Notes: a model not told the origin generated them from the letters alone. A stretch of DNA of 64,000 nt from Caryophanales bacterium UBA1737 (GCA_002315915.1 DCIB01000009.1:54206-118205); one strand, 5' to 3'; positions 17,794-27,608 are shown, numbered from the stretch's first letter. Program-made: numbers and translations.

Positions 17794-19098
17794 ATGATTA
17801 GTACTATTATTATTGCAGTTATAACTGCAATCTTACTTATTTTATCGATATTATTATTACCAAAGATTAGAATATTTAAATTAAATATATCTACATATTG
17901 GATTGTTGCGTTGATAGGGGCAATACTTATGATGTTATTTGGAGATACATCATTAAATGATTTTATTAGTATTGCAGTATCATCTGATGAATCTAATCCT
18001 ATAAAGATATTAATATTATTCTTTTCAATGACATTTTTATCAATATTCTTAGATGAAGTTGGTTTATTTAGTTATCTAGCTAAAAAAGCTGTAAGTTTAG
18101 TTAAGAATAAACAAATAGTTTTATTCTTAATAATCTATTTTATGGTAGCTATACTTACTATATTTACATCTAACGATATAGTAATACTTACATTTACTCC
18201 TTTTATTTGCTATTTCACTAAAGCATCAAATATTAATCCAATACCATATTTAGTTGGAGAATTTGTATCTGCAAATACATGGAGTATGATGTTATTAATA
18301 GGTAATCCTACAAATATTTATTTATCACTTTCTGCTTCAATCAATTTTATCAATTATTTTAAAGTAATGAGTATTCCTACAATAATAGCTGGTATTGTAC
18401 AAATAGTTGTTTTACTTATTATATTTAATAAATACTTAAAAGAAGATCTTCATCCTTCTGAATATGGAATAAAAAAATTAAATAAGTTAGATTTATGTAT
18501 TGGTTTATTTTGTTTAATAGGTTGTCTAATATTACTTATAATTTCTAATATAATTGGACTTGAAATGTATATATTTAGTTTATCTTTTATGATTTTGTTA
18601 TTTATATACATAATAATATCTTCTATTATTAGAAAAAATCATTTTATATTATTTAAAAATACATTAAAAAGATTACCATATGAATTAATACCTTTTGTTT
18701 TAGGTATGGAAATAATTGTACTAGGAATAACTAATTCTGGTATATTAAATAACATATCTACTTTATTTGGTGATTCTAATGTAATATTTAATTATGGAAT
18801 ATCATCTTGTTTAATGTGCAATATAATAAATAATATTCCAATGTCCATTCTTTATTCATCCTTATGTAATGTATCTATTAATACTATATATTATTTAAAA
18901 TGTGTTTATTCATCTATTATAGGTAGTAATATAGGAGCATTTATTACTCCACTTGGTGCTTTAGCTGGTATTATGTTTACAAATTTATTAGATCGATATA
19001 ATGTTAAATATGGTTTTAGTAAATTTATTAAATATGGAATAATTGTAGCAATTCCAACACTTTTCACTGCTTTATTAGTTTTATCAATAATTTTATAA
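17794..19098 (+). CDS. ArsB/NhaD-family (ion transporter superfamily) permease
   Basis: 434 residues with about eleven hydrophobic helices. The ArsB/SLC13-like superfamily pattern is seen in FTSNDIVILTFTPFICY and in the second half SCLMCNIINNIPMSILY followed by GSNIGAFITPLGALAG, the paired re-entrant loops rich in Asn, Thr and Pro. It would export or exchange anions or Na+/H+; arsenite specificity is not supported because no arsR, arsA or arsC is nearby. No clear ribosome binding site precedes the ATG, so the start is uncertain. Single-gene unit ending in a terminator. Confidence 0.78.
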   Translation: MISTIIIAVITAILLILSILLLPKIRIFKLNISTYWIVALIGAILMMLFGDTSLNDFISIAVSSDESNPIKILILFFSMTFLSIFLDEVGLFSYLAKKAVSLVKNKQIVLFLIIYFMVAILTIFTSNDIVILTFTPFICYFTKASNINPIPYLVGEFVSANTWSMMLLIGNPTNIYLSLSASINFINYFKVMSIPTIIAGIVQIVVLLIIFNKYLKEDLHPSEYGIKKLNKLDLCIGLFCLIGCLILLIISNIIGLEMYIFSLSFMILLFIYIIISSIIRKNHFILFKNTLKRLPYELIPFVLGMEIIVLGITNSGILNNISTLFGDSNVIFNYGISSCLMCNIINNIPMSILYSSLCNVSINTIYYLKCVYSSIIGSNIGAFITPLGALAGIMFTNLLDRYNVKYGFSKFIKYGIIVAIPTLFTALLVLSIIL

Positions 19099-19130
19099 AG
19101 TATCATGATTAAAATCATGATACTTTTTTA
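19098..19130 (+). terminator. terminator of the ArsB-like gene
   Basis: 13-bp perfect stem (AAGTATCATGATT and complement), 2-nt loop, six T; it overlaps the last base of the stop codon. Confidence 0.88.
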
Positions 19131-19178
19131 ATTAATAAATTATATAATAATAATGTATTAATAATTTTAGGAGTTTAT

Positions 19179-20582
19179 ATGAATAAAAAATTAAAATTTA
19201 ATAACTACTTAGGTTATGGACTTTGTGACTTAGGTAATAATTTAGGATTTTCATGTATATCAGCTTTTCTTACTGTGTTTTATTCTGATGTAATTGGAAA
19301 AAACTTTTCTAAAGAAGAATCTGTTATATGGGGTATTGCAACATCAGTAATATTAATTGTTGCACGTATATGGGATGGTATAAATGATCCTATGATGGGA
19401 ATGATAGTACAACGTCATAAACCTTCTAAACTTGGTAAATTTAGACCATTTATTATTTATGGTGGAATACCTCTTGCATTAGTTATAATTGTAATGTTTA
19501 TTCCATTTCAAAATTTAGGTTTAGTTGGTGCTATAGCATTTACATCCTTAACTTATATTGCATATGGAATGCTTTATACAGTTGTTCTTGTTCCTTATGG
19601 ATCACTTGCAACTGTTATGACACGAGATGAAAATGAAAGAAGTTTATTATCTGTATCAAGAAGTATAGGTGGAGGAATTGGTGGAATTCCTTGTGGAATG
19701 TTACTTCCACAAATAGTTTATACAGTAATTGATGGAAATAAAATATTTAATGGTGATAAATTCTTTATTTGTGTATGTATTATTGCAGTAATTATTGTAG
19801 TATCTTATTTAATAGGATTTACACAAGTTAAAGAAAATTATCCATATAATGAAGTAGATACTAACCAAAAAGTTAATTTCTCTCAAACTTTCAAATCAAT
19901 TATTAAAAATAAACCATTTATTATTATGAGTTTACTAGGAATGCTTTTAATTGCATCTAGTATGTTTATGAATAGTATGTATACATACATCTTTAAAGAA
20001 AATTATGAAGATGGTGGATTAATGACATTTGTTACTATTGCAACATATATTCCTATGCTTATATGTATTCCACTAAGTGGTATGATATTTAAAAAAATTG
20101 GTAAAAAAGAATTTATGGTACCATCTTTAATTATAGCTACTATTGCATCTTTAGTTATGTATTTATGGAAAATAGATAATCCATGGATTTTCTTAATATT
20201 TGTTGCATTACAAGGAGTAGGAGTTGCTTTTATAACACTTGAAATATGGGCTCTTGCAATGGATGTAATAGATTATCAAGAATTATTAACTGGTAAAAGA
20301 GAAGAAGCTCCAAGTTATGCATTATTTACATTTATGCGTAAGATTGGTCAAGCATTAGCAGCTTTTGTTCCAGCAATTGTTTCATTATGTGGTTATGTTG
20401 CAGCAGATACTGGTCATTTATCAGATACAGTAAAATCTAATCTATATAATAGTGGAACTCTAATTCCTTTTATAATATTTGCTATAATGACTGTATTAAT
20501 TTGTTTATATCCATTATCTAAAGATAAATATATTGAAATGAAGAAAAAACTTGCTATTCAAAGAGGTGATGTTAATGAGTAA
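19179..20582 (+). CDS. GPH-family (MFS) sugar:cation symporter
   Basis: 467 residues, twelve predicted helices. Typical glycoside-pentoside-hexuronide features are the N-terminal GYGLCDLGNNL, RIWDGINDPMMG near residue 65, and R-S-x-G-G in SRSIGGGIGG. It imports a glycoside or uronate with Na+ or H+. The downstream sulfatase start lies inside its last codons (7-nt overlap), so the two are an operon and the transported molecule is probably connected with a sulfated sugar; that link is inference. Confidence 0.85.
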   Translation: MNKKLKFNNYLGYGLCDLGNNLGFSCISAFLTVFYSDVIGKNFSKEESVIWGIATSVILIVARIWDGINDPMMGMIVQRHKPSKLGKFRPFIIYGGIPLALVIIVMFIPFQNLGLVGAIAFTSLTYIAYGMLYTVVLVPYGSLATVMTRDENERSLLSVSRSIGGGIGGIPCGMLLPQIVYTVIDGNKIFNGDKFFICVCIIAVIIVVSYLIGFTQVKENYPYNEVDTNQKVNFSQTFKSIIKNKPFIIMSLLGMLLIASSMFMNSMYTYIFKENYEDGGLMTFVTIATYIPMLICIPLSGMIFKKIGKKEFMVPSLIIATIASLVMYLWKIDNPWIFLIFVALQGVGVAFITLEIWALAMDVIDYQELLTGKREEAPSYALFTFMRKIGQALAAFVPAIVSLCGYVAADTGHLSDTVKSNLYNSGTLIPFIIFAIMTVLICLYPLSKDKYIEMKKKLAIQRGDVNE

Positions 20583-22002
20583 AAAACCTAACCTAATTTT
20601 TATATTTGCAGATCAACTTGCATATAATAGATTAGGATATAATGGTGATAAAGTATCTTTAACACCATTTATAGACTCATTATCTAAAAATAGTTTAGTA
20701 GTAGATAACTGTGTATCAGGTCATCCTGTATGTGCTCCATACAGAGCAAGCTTACTTACTGGTAAATATACAACATCTACTGGTATGGTTATTAATGAAA
20801 TAAGATTATCTACTAAACATAAATCTATTGCTCATGTATTAAATGATGAAGGTTATCATACATCATATATGGGGAAATGGCATTTATATGCAGCACAACT
20901 AGGACATCATTATGATCCAAAAAATTCTTATATTCCTGTAGGAGATAATAGACTAGGGTTTAGTGACTTTATAGGATATAATTTCCATCATGAATATTAT
21001 GCACCAAACGCATATTATCACTTAGATACTCCAGAAAAGCATTTTGTAGATGGATATGAACCAGATGTACAAGTATCAATGGCACTTGATACTTTAAAGA
21101 ATTTAAAAGAAGAAAATAAACCATTTGCTTTCTTCTTAAGCATTGGTACACCTCATGATCCATGGATTAAAGAAAATGTACCAGAAGAATATTATAACAA
21201 ATTCAAAGATGTTAAAATAAATCTTCCAGAAAACTATTTACCATATAATGATTATCATGCAGATTTATGGGCTAAATTAAAGAAAAAAGAAAGAATTGAA
21301 TTACCTGAATGGATAAGATGTTATTATGCTATGGTAAATAATTTAGATGATAACATTAAACGTTTATATGAAGGTATAGAAAAATTAGATTTATTTAAAG
21401 ATTCTGTAGTTGTATTTACATCAGATCATGGTGAATTATTTGGAGCACATGGTAGACGTGCTAAAAATATATTCTATGATGAAGCTGTAAGAGTACCTTT
21501 CCTTATCAAATATGATCCACTTATTAAAAATGGAAAAACTGATGCAGTATTCAATACTGTTGATATAATGCCAACACTTCTAGGATTATTAGGTATTAAT
21601 TCACCAAAAGAAGTAGAAGGTAAAAATAGATTAGATGAATTACTAGGTAAAGTAAAACAAGATGAATATGAAGGATCATTAATGATGTGTTGTGGTCCAA
21701 CAGCAATTTACGGTAATGGAAGAGAATGGCGAGCATATAGAACAAAACAATATACTTACGCAATATTTAGATCGGATAGAAAAGAATTACTATTTGATAA
21801 TATCAATGATCCATTACAAATGCATAATTTAGTAAAAGATCCAAATTATAAAGAAATATATAATATATTAAAGTCTAAAATGTATGAAGAAATGAATAGA
21901 ATTGGTGATGATTTTGAACCAAATTCTTTCTATAAACATCATTGGATTAAAAATAGATTAATTAAGGATTATTTACCTAGAAGATCTGAACTTCATAAAT
22001 AA
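20575..22002 (+). CDS. type I sulfatase (alkaline-phosphatase superfamily)
   Basis: 475 residues from the ATG at 20575, chosen because AGAGGTG sits 7 nt upstream; upstream TTG and ATG codons are less well placed. IFIFADQL supplies metal ligands, and GHPVCAPYRASLLTGKY holds the C-x-P-x-R signature whose Cys becomes formylglycine (residue about 60 of this start). TSDHGELFGAHG and MGKWHL are further family motifs. In anaerobes this needs an anSME radical-SAM maturase, which is not in the window. No signal peptide, so it would work inside the cell on sulfated sugars entering through the coupled symporter. Confidence 0.88.
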   Translation: MSKKPNLIFIFADQLAYNRLGYNGDKVSLTPFIDSLSKNSLVVDNCVSGHPVCAPYRASLLTGKYTTSTGMVINEIRLSTKHKSIAHVLNDEGYHTSYMGKWHLYAAQLGHHYDPKNSYIPVGDNRLGFSDFIGYNFHHEYYAPNAYYHLDTPEKHFVDGYEPDVQVSMALDTLKNLKEENKPFAFFLSIGTPHDPWIKENVPEEYYNKFKDVKINLPENYLPYNDYHADLWAKLKKKERIELPEWIRCYYAMVNNLDDNIKRLYEGIEKLDLFKDSVVVFTSDHGELFGAHGRRAKNIFYDEAVRVPFLIKYDPLIKNGKTDAVFNTVDIMPTLLGLLGINSPKEVEGKNRLDELLGKVKQDEYEGSLMMCCGPTAIYGNGREWRAYRTKQYTYAIFRSDRKELLFDNINDPLQMHNLVKDPNYKEIYNILKSKMYEEMNRIGDDFEPNSFYKHHWIKNRLIKDYLPRRSELHK

Positions 22003-22040
22003 CATAATTCCCATTGTATAACAATGGGAATTATGTTATT
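22001..22040 (+). terminator. terminator after the sulfatase
   Basis: 17-bp perfect stem (AACATAATTCCCATTGT and complement), loop ATA, followed by TATTTT. It starts within the stop codon. Confidence 0.9.
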
Positions 22041-22071
22041 TTGAAACATTTTTCAATTTATTTGATATAAT
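22041..22071 (+). promoter_or_regulatory. putative promoter of the 22.1-kb membrane protein gene
   Basis: TTGAAA at 22041 and TATAAT at 22066, with a slightly long 19-bp spacer, 43 nt before the start codon. Confidence 0.5.
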
Positions 22072-22114
22072 AAAAGTGCATTTAAATATTATCAACAAGA
22101 AAGGACTAAAAATT

Positions 22115-22768
22115 ATGTTAGATATTTTAATGGGTGTATTTGATTTAGTGCCTGTTGTGGCATTTTTAATTGCCTCTATTATATTTCAAAGATGTTTATA
22201 TAATAAGATGAGCAAAGGCGCTTTTGCGTTATATTCTGGTGGAACAATTGTTGTTTTTGTTGCTGGATTCTTTAAAGCTTTACATAAAATATTATATTAT
22301 GCAGCTGGAATTGAAATTGAAGTATTCTTTACAAGTTTCTTCTTTGTACAAACAATGGGATTTACTTTAGAAGCTATTGGATTAATTGCATTATTATTCC
22401 ATAAACAAGGTGCAAATAAAGCTTATGCATTTGTAGGTTTATTACCAATATTATTACTTACTGCTTCTGCAGTAAAAGTTAATCCTACAATGATATTTGT
22501 AGTATTTATGGTACTTGGTGTATTAGTTAATACTGTTTCTTATTCAGTAATGGCATGCAAATTAAATAAAAAGATTATTCTTTTACCTTTAATAATTTCA
22601 TTTGTATTTACACTTGGAATGGGATATTTATCAACTAAAGATGGTATGTCTGATTGGGTTAAAGAATTTGTTAATACTGTTGGACAAGGAGCTCTATTAT
22701 TATCTGCTTGGTTATTAAAGAAAAATGGCCTTGCAAAAGAAGATGTTAATCTTACTTTAGTAAAATAA
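22115..22768 (+). CDS. seven-helix integral membrane protein of unknown function
   Basis: 217 residues from ATG 22115, which follows GAAAGGA; an upstream GTG is in frame but lacks a ribosome site. Hydrophobic segments fill almost the whole length with short polar loops, beginning GVFDLVPVVAFLIASIIF. No enzymatic motif seen and no family recognised. Own promoter and terminator, so it is a single-gene unit. Confidence 0.7.
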   Translation: MLDILMGVFDLVPVVAFLIASIIFQRCLYNKMSKGAFALYSGGTIVVFVAGFFKALHKILYYAAGIEIEVFFTSFFFVQTMGFTLEAIGLIALLFHKQGANKAYAFVGLLPILLLTASAVKVNPTMIFVVFMVLGVLVNTVSYSVMACKLNKKIILLPLIISFVFTLGMGYLSTKDGMSDWVKEFVNTVGQGALLLSAWLLKKNGLAKEDVNLTLVK

Positions 22769-22773
22769 TCTTT

Positions 22774-22802
22774 AAAATACCTCAATTTTGAGGTATTTTT
22801 TA
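22774..22802 (+). terminator. terminator of the 22.1-kb membrane protein gene
   Basis: AAAATACCTCAA pairing with TTGAGGTATTTT, then a T run. Confidence 0.85.
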
Positions 22803-22815
22803 ATTTATAATCGTC

Positions 22816-22861
22816 ATAATATCTAGAAGTAGTGACATTTTTGTCATAACTTCTAGATATT
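22816..22861. repeat. 46-bp hairpin repeat, copy 1
   Basis: Identical over 46 bp to 22901-22946. Internally an inverted repeat: ATATCTAGAAGT pairs perfectly with ACTTCTAGATAT, and inside them TGACA faces TGTCA around a short T run. No coding content. Confidence 0.92.
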
Positions 22862-22900
22862 TTTATCAAAAATATTGATTAAATTAATAAATCTTGTATA

Positions 22901-22946
22901 ATAATATCTAGAAGTAGTGACATTTTTGTCATAACTTCTAGATATT
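22901..22946. repeat. 46-bp hairpin repeat, copy 2, just upstream of the DUF4143 ATPase
   Basis: Exact copy of 22816-22861, 85 bp downstream, ending just before the GTGAGGAAAA ribosome site of the next gene. Position inside the leader suggests an operator or an RNA structure that affects translation. Confidence 0.92.
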
Positions 22947-22960
22947 GTGAGGAAAACAAT

Positions 22961-24235
22961 ATGATAAATCGAGATGAATACGTTAAAAAAATAGTAAATT
23001 CAATGTGGGATGGAAATGTAAAAGTTATTACAGGTCTTAGAAGATCTGGAAAATCAACATTACTATTTGAATTATTTTATAATTATCTTATGTTAATGGG
23101 AGTTCTTCCAGAAAATATCATAAAAATAGAATTAGATAAAATATCATATTTAAAATATCGTAATCCAATATTATTAAATGAATTTGTTACTAACACTATA
23201 CAAAATAAAGTTGAAAAATATTATTTATTTATAGATGAAGTTCAACTTTCAAAAAAAACAGTTCTAAAAAATGAATATGATGAAAATGAAATATCTATAT
23301 ATGATATGTTAAATGAATTAAAAGGATATAAAAACTTAGATGTTTATGTTACTGGAAGCAATTCTAAAATGTTATCAAGTGATATCGCAACAGAATTTAG
23401 AGGAAGATCTACTCAAATTCATGTTTTTCCATTATCTTTTAGTGAATACTATTCATATTATGGTGGTAATGAAAAAGAAGCTTTAGATGATTATATGTTA
23501 TTTGGTGGAATGCCTGGATTAATAAATAAAAAAACTCCTGTAGATAAGATGGAATATTTAGATGATTTATTTAAAGAAACATATCTTAAAGATTTAAAAG
23601 AACATGGCAGAATACAAAGAGAAGATATTTTAGCTAATATTTTAGATTATTTATCATCATCAATTAGTTCTTTAACTAATTCTAAAAACGTATCTAATGT
23701 TCTAAGTAATTCAATGCATGAGAATATCGATTCTAATTTAGTTAATTCATATATTGAAAAATTAAAAGATTCTTTTTTAATTAGCGAAGTAAAGAGATTC
23801 GATATTAAAGGTAAAACTTATTTTACCTATCCAAATAAATATTATTTTACTGATTTAGGATTAAGAAATTCAAGACTTAATTATAGACAATTTGATTACG
23901 GACATATAATGGAAAACATTATATATAATGAATTAATAAAAAGAGGTTATAAAGTTGATGTTGGAGTTGTCTATGATAGACGAAATGGAAACAATATATC
24001 TAAAGAAATTGATTTTATTGTAAATGATTTCGATAAGAAAATTTATATTCAAAGTAGTTATGAAATAAATAATGATGAAAAACTAAATAGTGAATTAGAT
24101 TCATTATTGCTAACAAAGGATTTCTATAAAAAAGTAATAATAAGAACTGATATTAAGTATAGTTTCTATGATGATAAAGGATTTTTCCATTGTAATATAA
24201 TTGATTTTCTATTAAATAGAATTAATTTGTTTTAA
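22961..24235 (+). CDS. AAA+ ATPase with DUF4143 C-terminal domain
   Basis: 424 residues. N-terminal ATPase: VITGLRRSGKSTLL (Walker A, residues about 20-33), YYLFIDEVQL (Walker B), TGSNSKML and the GRS..IHVFPLSFSEY sensor region; C-terminal DUF4143 with MENIIYNELIKRGYKVDVG and KEIDFIVND, a nuclease-like E-D patch shared by the family. These proteins are widespread, often multi-copy, and their role is not settled. Preceded by two identical hairpins; no partner gene. Confidence 0.85.
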   Translation: MINRDEYVKKIVNSMWDGNVKVITGLRRSGKSTLLFELFYNYLMLMGVLPENIIKIELDKISYLKYRNPILLNEFVTNTIQNKVEKYYLFIDEVQLSKKTVLKNEYDENEISIYDMLNELKGYKNLDVYVTGSNSKMLSSDIATEFRGRSTQIHVFPLSFSEYYSYYGGNEKEALDDYMLFGGMPGLINKKTPVDKMEYLDDLFKETYLKDLKEHGRIQREDILANILDYLSSSISSLTNSKNVSNVLSNSMHENIDSNLVNSYIEKLKDSFLISEVKRFDIKGKTYFTYPNKYYFTDLGLRNSRLNYRQFDYGHIMENIIYNELIKRGYKVDVGVVYDRRNGNNISKEIDFIVNDFDKKIYIQSSYEINNDEKLNSELDSLLLTKDFYKKVIIRTDIKYSFYDDKGFFHCNIIDFLLNRINLF

Positions 24236-24297
24236 ATTATTTAATAAATATATTATTGTGAGGTAACTTAAAGCTACTATTACATATGATTATCATG

Positions 24298-24330
24298 AAT
24301 AAAGACTTCATAAATGAAGTCTTTATTTCT
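24298..24330 (+). terminator. terminator upstream of the MATE gene
   Basis: AATAAAGACTTCAT pairs with ATGAAGTCTTTATT around AA, followed by TCTTTT. It would end the DUF4143 transcript 63 nt after the stop. Confidence 0.8.
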
Positions 24331-24399
24331 TTTAAGCATGCTCTATGAATATAATTATCTATTTTGATATAATTGTTAAAGATAAAAAGAGGATATAAT

Positions 24400-25776
24400 A
24401 TGTTTAAAAAGTATATTGGAAACAAAGCATTTTATAAACAAGTATTTACAATTATTATTCCGATAATGCTTCAACAATTATTCTTAAGTATTGCTGGATA
24501 TGTTGATTCTATAATGATTAATAGTTATGGGGATACTGCTGCTGCATATAATGGAGTATCCGCTGCTAATAGATTAATATTTATCTTAAATTTCTTTTGG
24601 TTTGGACTATGTTGTGCAGTAAATATATTTACAGCACAATTCTATGGGGCAAAAAATCCAACTAAAGTTAAAGAAACAATTAGATTATCTTCTTATATTA
24701 CTGTAACATTTGGAATAATTGGATTTATCGTAATAACTTTATTTGGTAATAAAATTGTCGATACATTTATAATTGATCCTACTGCTAGACAATATGGATA
24801 TGATTATATTGCTGCAATTAGATATGCAACAGTATTTATTTCTATAAATTATACTTTTGCAACATCATATAGATGTATAGAAAAGCCAAAATTACCACTT
24901 ATAGTTGGTACTATAGGTATATTAGTAAATGTATTTTTTAACTGGTGTTTAATTTTTGGTAATCTAGGTTTTGAAGCCATGGGTGCACGTGGTGCAGCCA
25001 TTGCAACAGTTATATCAAAAATAGTAGAATCTATACTTTATATATTAAGTGTTATTTTAAGCAAAAATGAATATACTAAAAATATATTTGAATCATTTAA
25101 GATATCTAAAGAATTATTAATAGATTGTGCAAAAAGAGGAACACCTGTTGCACTTAATGAATTATTATTTTCAATAGGTATGGTAATATTAGCAAGGTTT
25201 TATACTTATGAAAATGATTTATGGTATAACGCTTATGCATATACACAAAATATAAATGATTTATTCTTTGTAGTATTTGCTGGACTTGGAAATGGTTGTG
25301 GTATTATTATAGGTGCTACACTTGGTGAAGGAAAGTTCGAAGAAGCTCAAAAACAATACTTTTATTTTAAGGGGTTAGGTATTGTCATGGGATTTACTGT
25401 AGGTATGTTATTATTATTTACATCACCACTTACTGCTAGAATGTTTACTCAAGATGAAGATACAATAAAGATAATGTGTAAGATAATGTCAATAACAGGA
25501 ATATTTACAGCTATTTATTGTTATAATGCTGTTAACTTCTTTACATTAAGAGCAGGTGGAGATTCATATAGAGCTGTAGCATTAGATCAAGCACCATCAT
25601 ATTTAGTAGGTATACCTATTACTATAGTATTAGGAATAAATGCAGTTAATTGGGGACTAACAATTGTTGAAATATATCTTGCATCTCATGCGTTAGATAT
25701 AGTTAAAATGGTATTAGGCGATTTCTTTATTAAACAAAAGAAATGGTTAAAAAATCTAACAATAGAAAATAAATAA
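24400..25776 (+). CDS. MATE-family efflux transporter
   Basis: 458 residues, twelve helices in two homologous halves. The ATG at 24400 follows AAGAGGA; an upstream TTG has no ribosome site. MATE features: FTIIIPIMLQQL at the N-terminus, NAYAYTQNINDLFFVVFAGLGNG opening the second half. Exports cationic drugs or metabolites using Na+ or H+; substrate not predictable. Single gene, convergent with the NahK-like gene. Confidence 0.87.
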   Translation: MFKKYIGNKAFYKQVFTIIIPIMLQQLFLSIAGYVDSIMINSYGDTAAAYNGVSAANRLIFILNFFWFGLCCAVNIFTAQFYGAKNPTKVKETIRLSSYITVTFGIIGFIVITLFGNKIVDTFIIDPTARQYGYDYIAAIRYATVFISINYTFATSYRCIEKPKLPLIVGTIGILVNVFFNWCLIFGNLGFEAMGARGAAIATVISKIVESILYILSVILSKNEYTKNIFESFKISKELLIDCAKRGTPVALNELLFSIGMVILARFYTYENDLWYNAYAYTQNINDLFFVVFAGLGNGCGIIIGATLGEGKFEEAQKQYFYFKGLGIVMGFTVGMLLLFTSPLTARMFTQDEDTIKIMCKIMSITGIFTAIYCYNAVNFFTLRAGGDSYRAVALDQAPSYLVGIPITIVLGINAVNWGLTIVEIYLASHALDIVKMVLGDFFIKQKKWLKNLTIENK

Positions 25777-25777
25777 T

Positions 25778-25805
25778 AAAGCTAAGAACTTTCGTTCTTA
25801 GCTTT
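25778..25805. terminator. bidirectional terminator between MATE and NahK-like genes
   Basis: AAAGCTAAGAAC and complement around a TTTC loop, overlapping the last codon of the minus-strand gene. Confidence 0.88.
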
Positions 25806-26895
25806 ATTTATATAAATTATAGTATTTCATTACTATATCATTCATTTTATCGATATTATTTTCCATTTCTGTTAATAATTTAAACTGACATCTTGCTCTA
25901 TCTAGATTATGATTAGTTCTTTGAATATTGAAATAAACATCACCATCTAAATAATCTGTTAAAAATCTCATACCACATTCATATGTCATCATTAAAGCAC
26001 CAGTTGATAAATATAATGCTTCTTCATATGTTATAGAATCTTTTAGGCTTTCAAAATATCCTTTAGTAAATGATTCAAATAAATCTAAATTAAATGTAAC
26101 CTTATCTAAATTAGTTTCATCTTCTTTAGCATCATTACATCCAAATCTAATTGAATCTCCAAAATCATAACAAATTGTTCCAGGCATTATAGTATCAAAA
26201 TCTATTAATGAAAGAGGTAAATTAGTATCTTTATCAAATAATATATTATTTAATTTTGTATCATTATGAGTTACTTTTAATGGAATTATTTTTTTATCTA
26301 ATGCATCTACTATTTTAGATGCAAAATCTTTTCTTTTTTTAACAAATTCTATTTCATCTAATACTTTATCTTTTCTATTTTCTATATCAATACTAACTGA
26401 ATGCATAAAATTATTATATCTAACTATAGTATTATGAAAATTAGGAATAGATTCATACAATGTTGATGCATCAAAATCTTTTAATAATTTTGCAAAATTA
26501 CCAATAGCTTTTGCAGATTGATAAAATAATTCTTTATTAGCATTTTGATAACTAATAGAATCTTTTATATATAAATAAACTCTATAATATGATGTTCCAT
26601 CATAATAGTAGTTTTCTTTTGATTTTGTTTGAATAATAGATAATGTTTCTCTATCAGGATTACCATTTTGTTTTATTATTTCTTTTTTAATATATTCAGT
26701 TACATTATATACATTTTCCATTAATCTTTTAACATCTTTAAATACAAAATGATTAATCTTTTGTAAGACATATTCACAAGAATTAGTTTTACATAAAAAG
26801 GTATTGTTAATATGACCTTCTCCAAATGGTTCATAGGAAATTATATCTTCACTAATATTGAATTTTTTTAATATATTAATTATATTTTCATTCAT
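25804..26895 (-). CDS. APH-fold sugar kinase similar to N-acetylhexosamine 1-kinase (NahK)
   Basis: 363 residues. Kinase landmarks: FGEGHINNTF (glycine-rich loop), YVLQKIN (Lys), VTHNDTKLNNILF (catalytic Asp) near residue 208 and LIDFDTIMPG (metal Asp) near 228, followed by GDSIRFG. This combination is characteristic of NahK-type enzymes that phosphorylate GlcNAc/GalNAc at C1 in the lacto-N-biose/galacto-N-biose pathway. The pathway phosphorylase is not nearby, so the sugar is not certain. Four bases separate it from the upstream CBM9-like gene, so they form an operon. Confidence 0.8.
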   Translation of the reverse strand: MNENIINILKKFNISEDIISYEPFGEGHINNTFLCKTNSCEYVLQKINHFVFKDVKRLMENVYNVTEYIKKEIIKQNGNPDRETLSIIQTKSKENYYYDGTSYYRVYLYIKDSISYQNANKELFYQSAKAIGNFAKLLKDFDASTLYESIPNFHNTIVRYNNFMHSVSIDIENRKDKVLDEIEFVKKRKDFASKIVDALDKKIIPLKVTHNDTKLNNILFDKDTNLPLSLIDFDTIMPGTICYDFGDSIRFGCNDAKEDETNLDKVTFNLDLFESFTKGYFESLKDSITYEEALYLSTGALMMTYECGMRFLTDYLDGDVYFNIQRTNHNLDRARCQFKLLTEMENNIDKMNDIVMKYYNLYK

Positions 26896-26899
26896 ATTA

Positions 26900-27424
26900 T
26901 TAATCTCTTTCTAATATCTTAAAAGAATATGGATCATGAAATGTATTCTTTAATGTTGGATATACACTTAATAAGTTTTTATTTATTATTCCGCCTTCAG
27001 TTTCTATTCTAAAAGCATTAAATAATATATTACTTTTACCATCATAATTTATTACCTTAAAAGGAACAATTATTTTAGTAAAATAATTATTATCTATTAT
27101 TTGTACACTAGAAAATATTAAATCATTTAAATATTTACCACTAAATGTTCCATTTAAATCATTTGTAATATATGAAAACCATCTAGTATTATTTGGTGAT
27201 ACTTCTATTTCATAATAATGATTTAAATCATTATTTAAACATAAAAATACCTCTACAACATCTCCATTATATAATGGATCATTAAAAATTGATCCAGCAT
27301 TATATAATTTTGAATCATATGATTCAAAATCAAATATAATAGAATCATTAGTAAACGATACATTTAGTTTAGTTAAATATTTTGATTCATTACCTAAAAT
27401 GTTTTCTTTTAAAATATATTTCAT
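26900..27424 (-). CDS. stand-alone CBM9-like/DOMON-like carbohydrate-binding protein
   Basis: 174 residues, beta-rich, with the family-9-like pattern DPLYNGDVVEVFL, then YYEIEVSPNNTRW. No signal peptide, lipobox or catalytic residues, so a cytoplasmic sugar-binding or structural role is likely. First gene of an operon with the NahK-like kinase (4 nt gap). Read as carbohydrate-family-9-like from these motifs; ligand unknown. Confidence 0.7.
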   Translation of the reverse strand: MKYILKENILGNESKYLTKLNVSFTNDSIIFDFESYDSKLYNAGSIFNDPLYNGDVVEVFLCLNNDLNHYYEIEVSPNNTRWFSYITNDLNGTFSGKYLNDLIFSSVQIIDNNYFTKIIVPFKVINYDGKSNILFNAFRIETEGGIINKNLLSVYPTLKNTFHDPYSFKILERD

Positions 27425-27608
27425 AAATATTAGTCTCTTTTTTAATATTATAGCATAGTAGTTAATTCATTTAAAAGTATTTGTTAGAGATGTTTAATAC
27501 ATAATAATTTATCATTAAATAATTAAAACATATTCTTTAATTGTTTAATTGTATTAAATATTAAATAAACTATAATATATTTATAAAACATATTAAGGAG
27601 AATTATAT

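Noticed and set aside
17794..19098. Arsenic resistance operon
   Set aside because: The permease is ArsB-like, but no arsR, arsA or arsC gene lies nearby.
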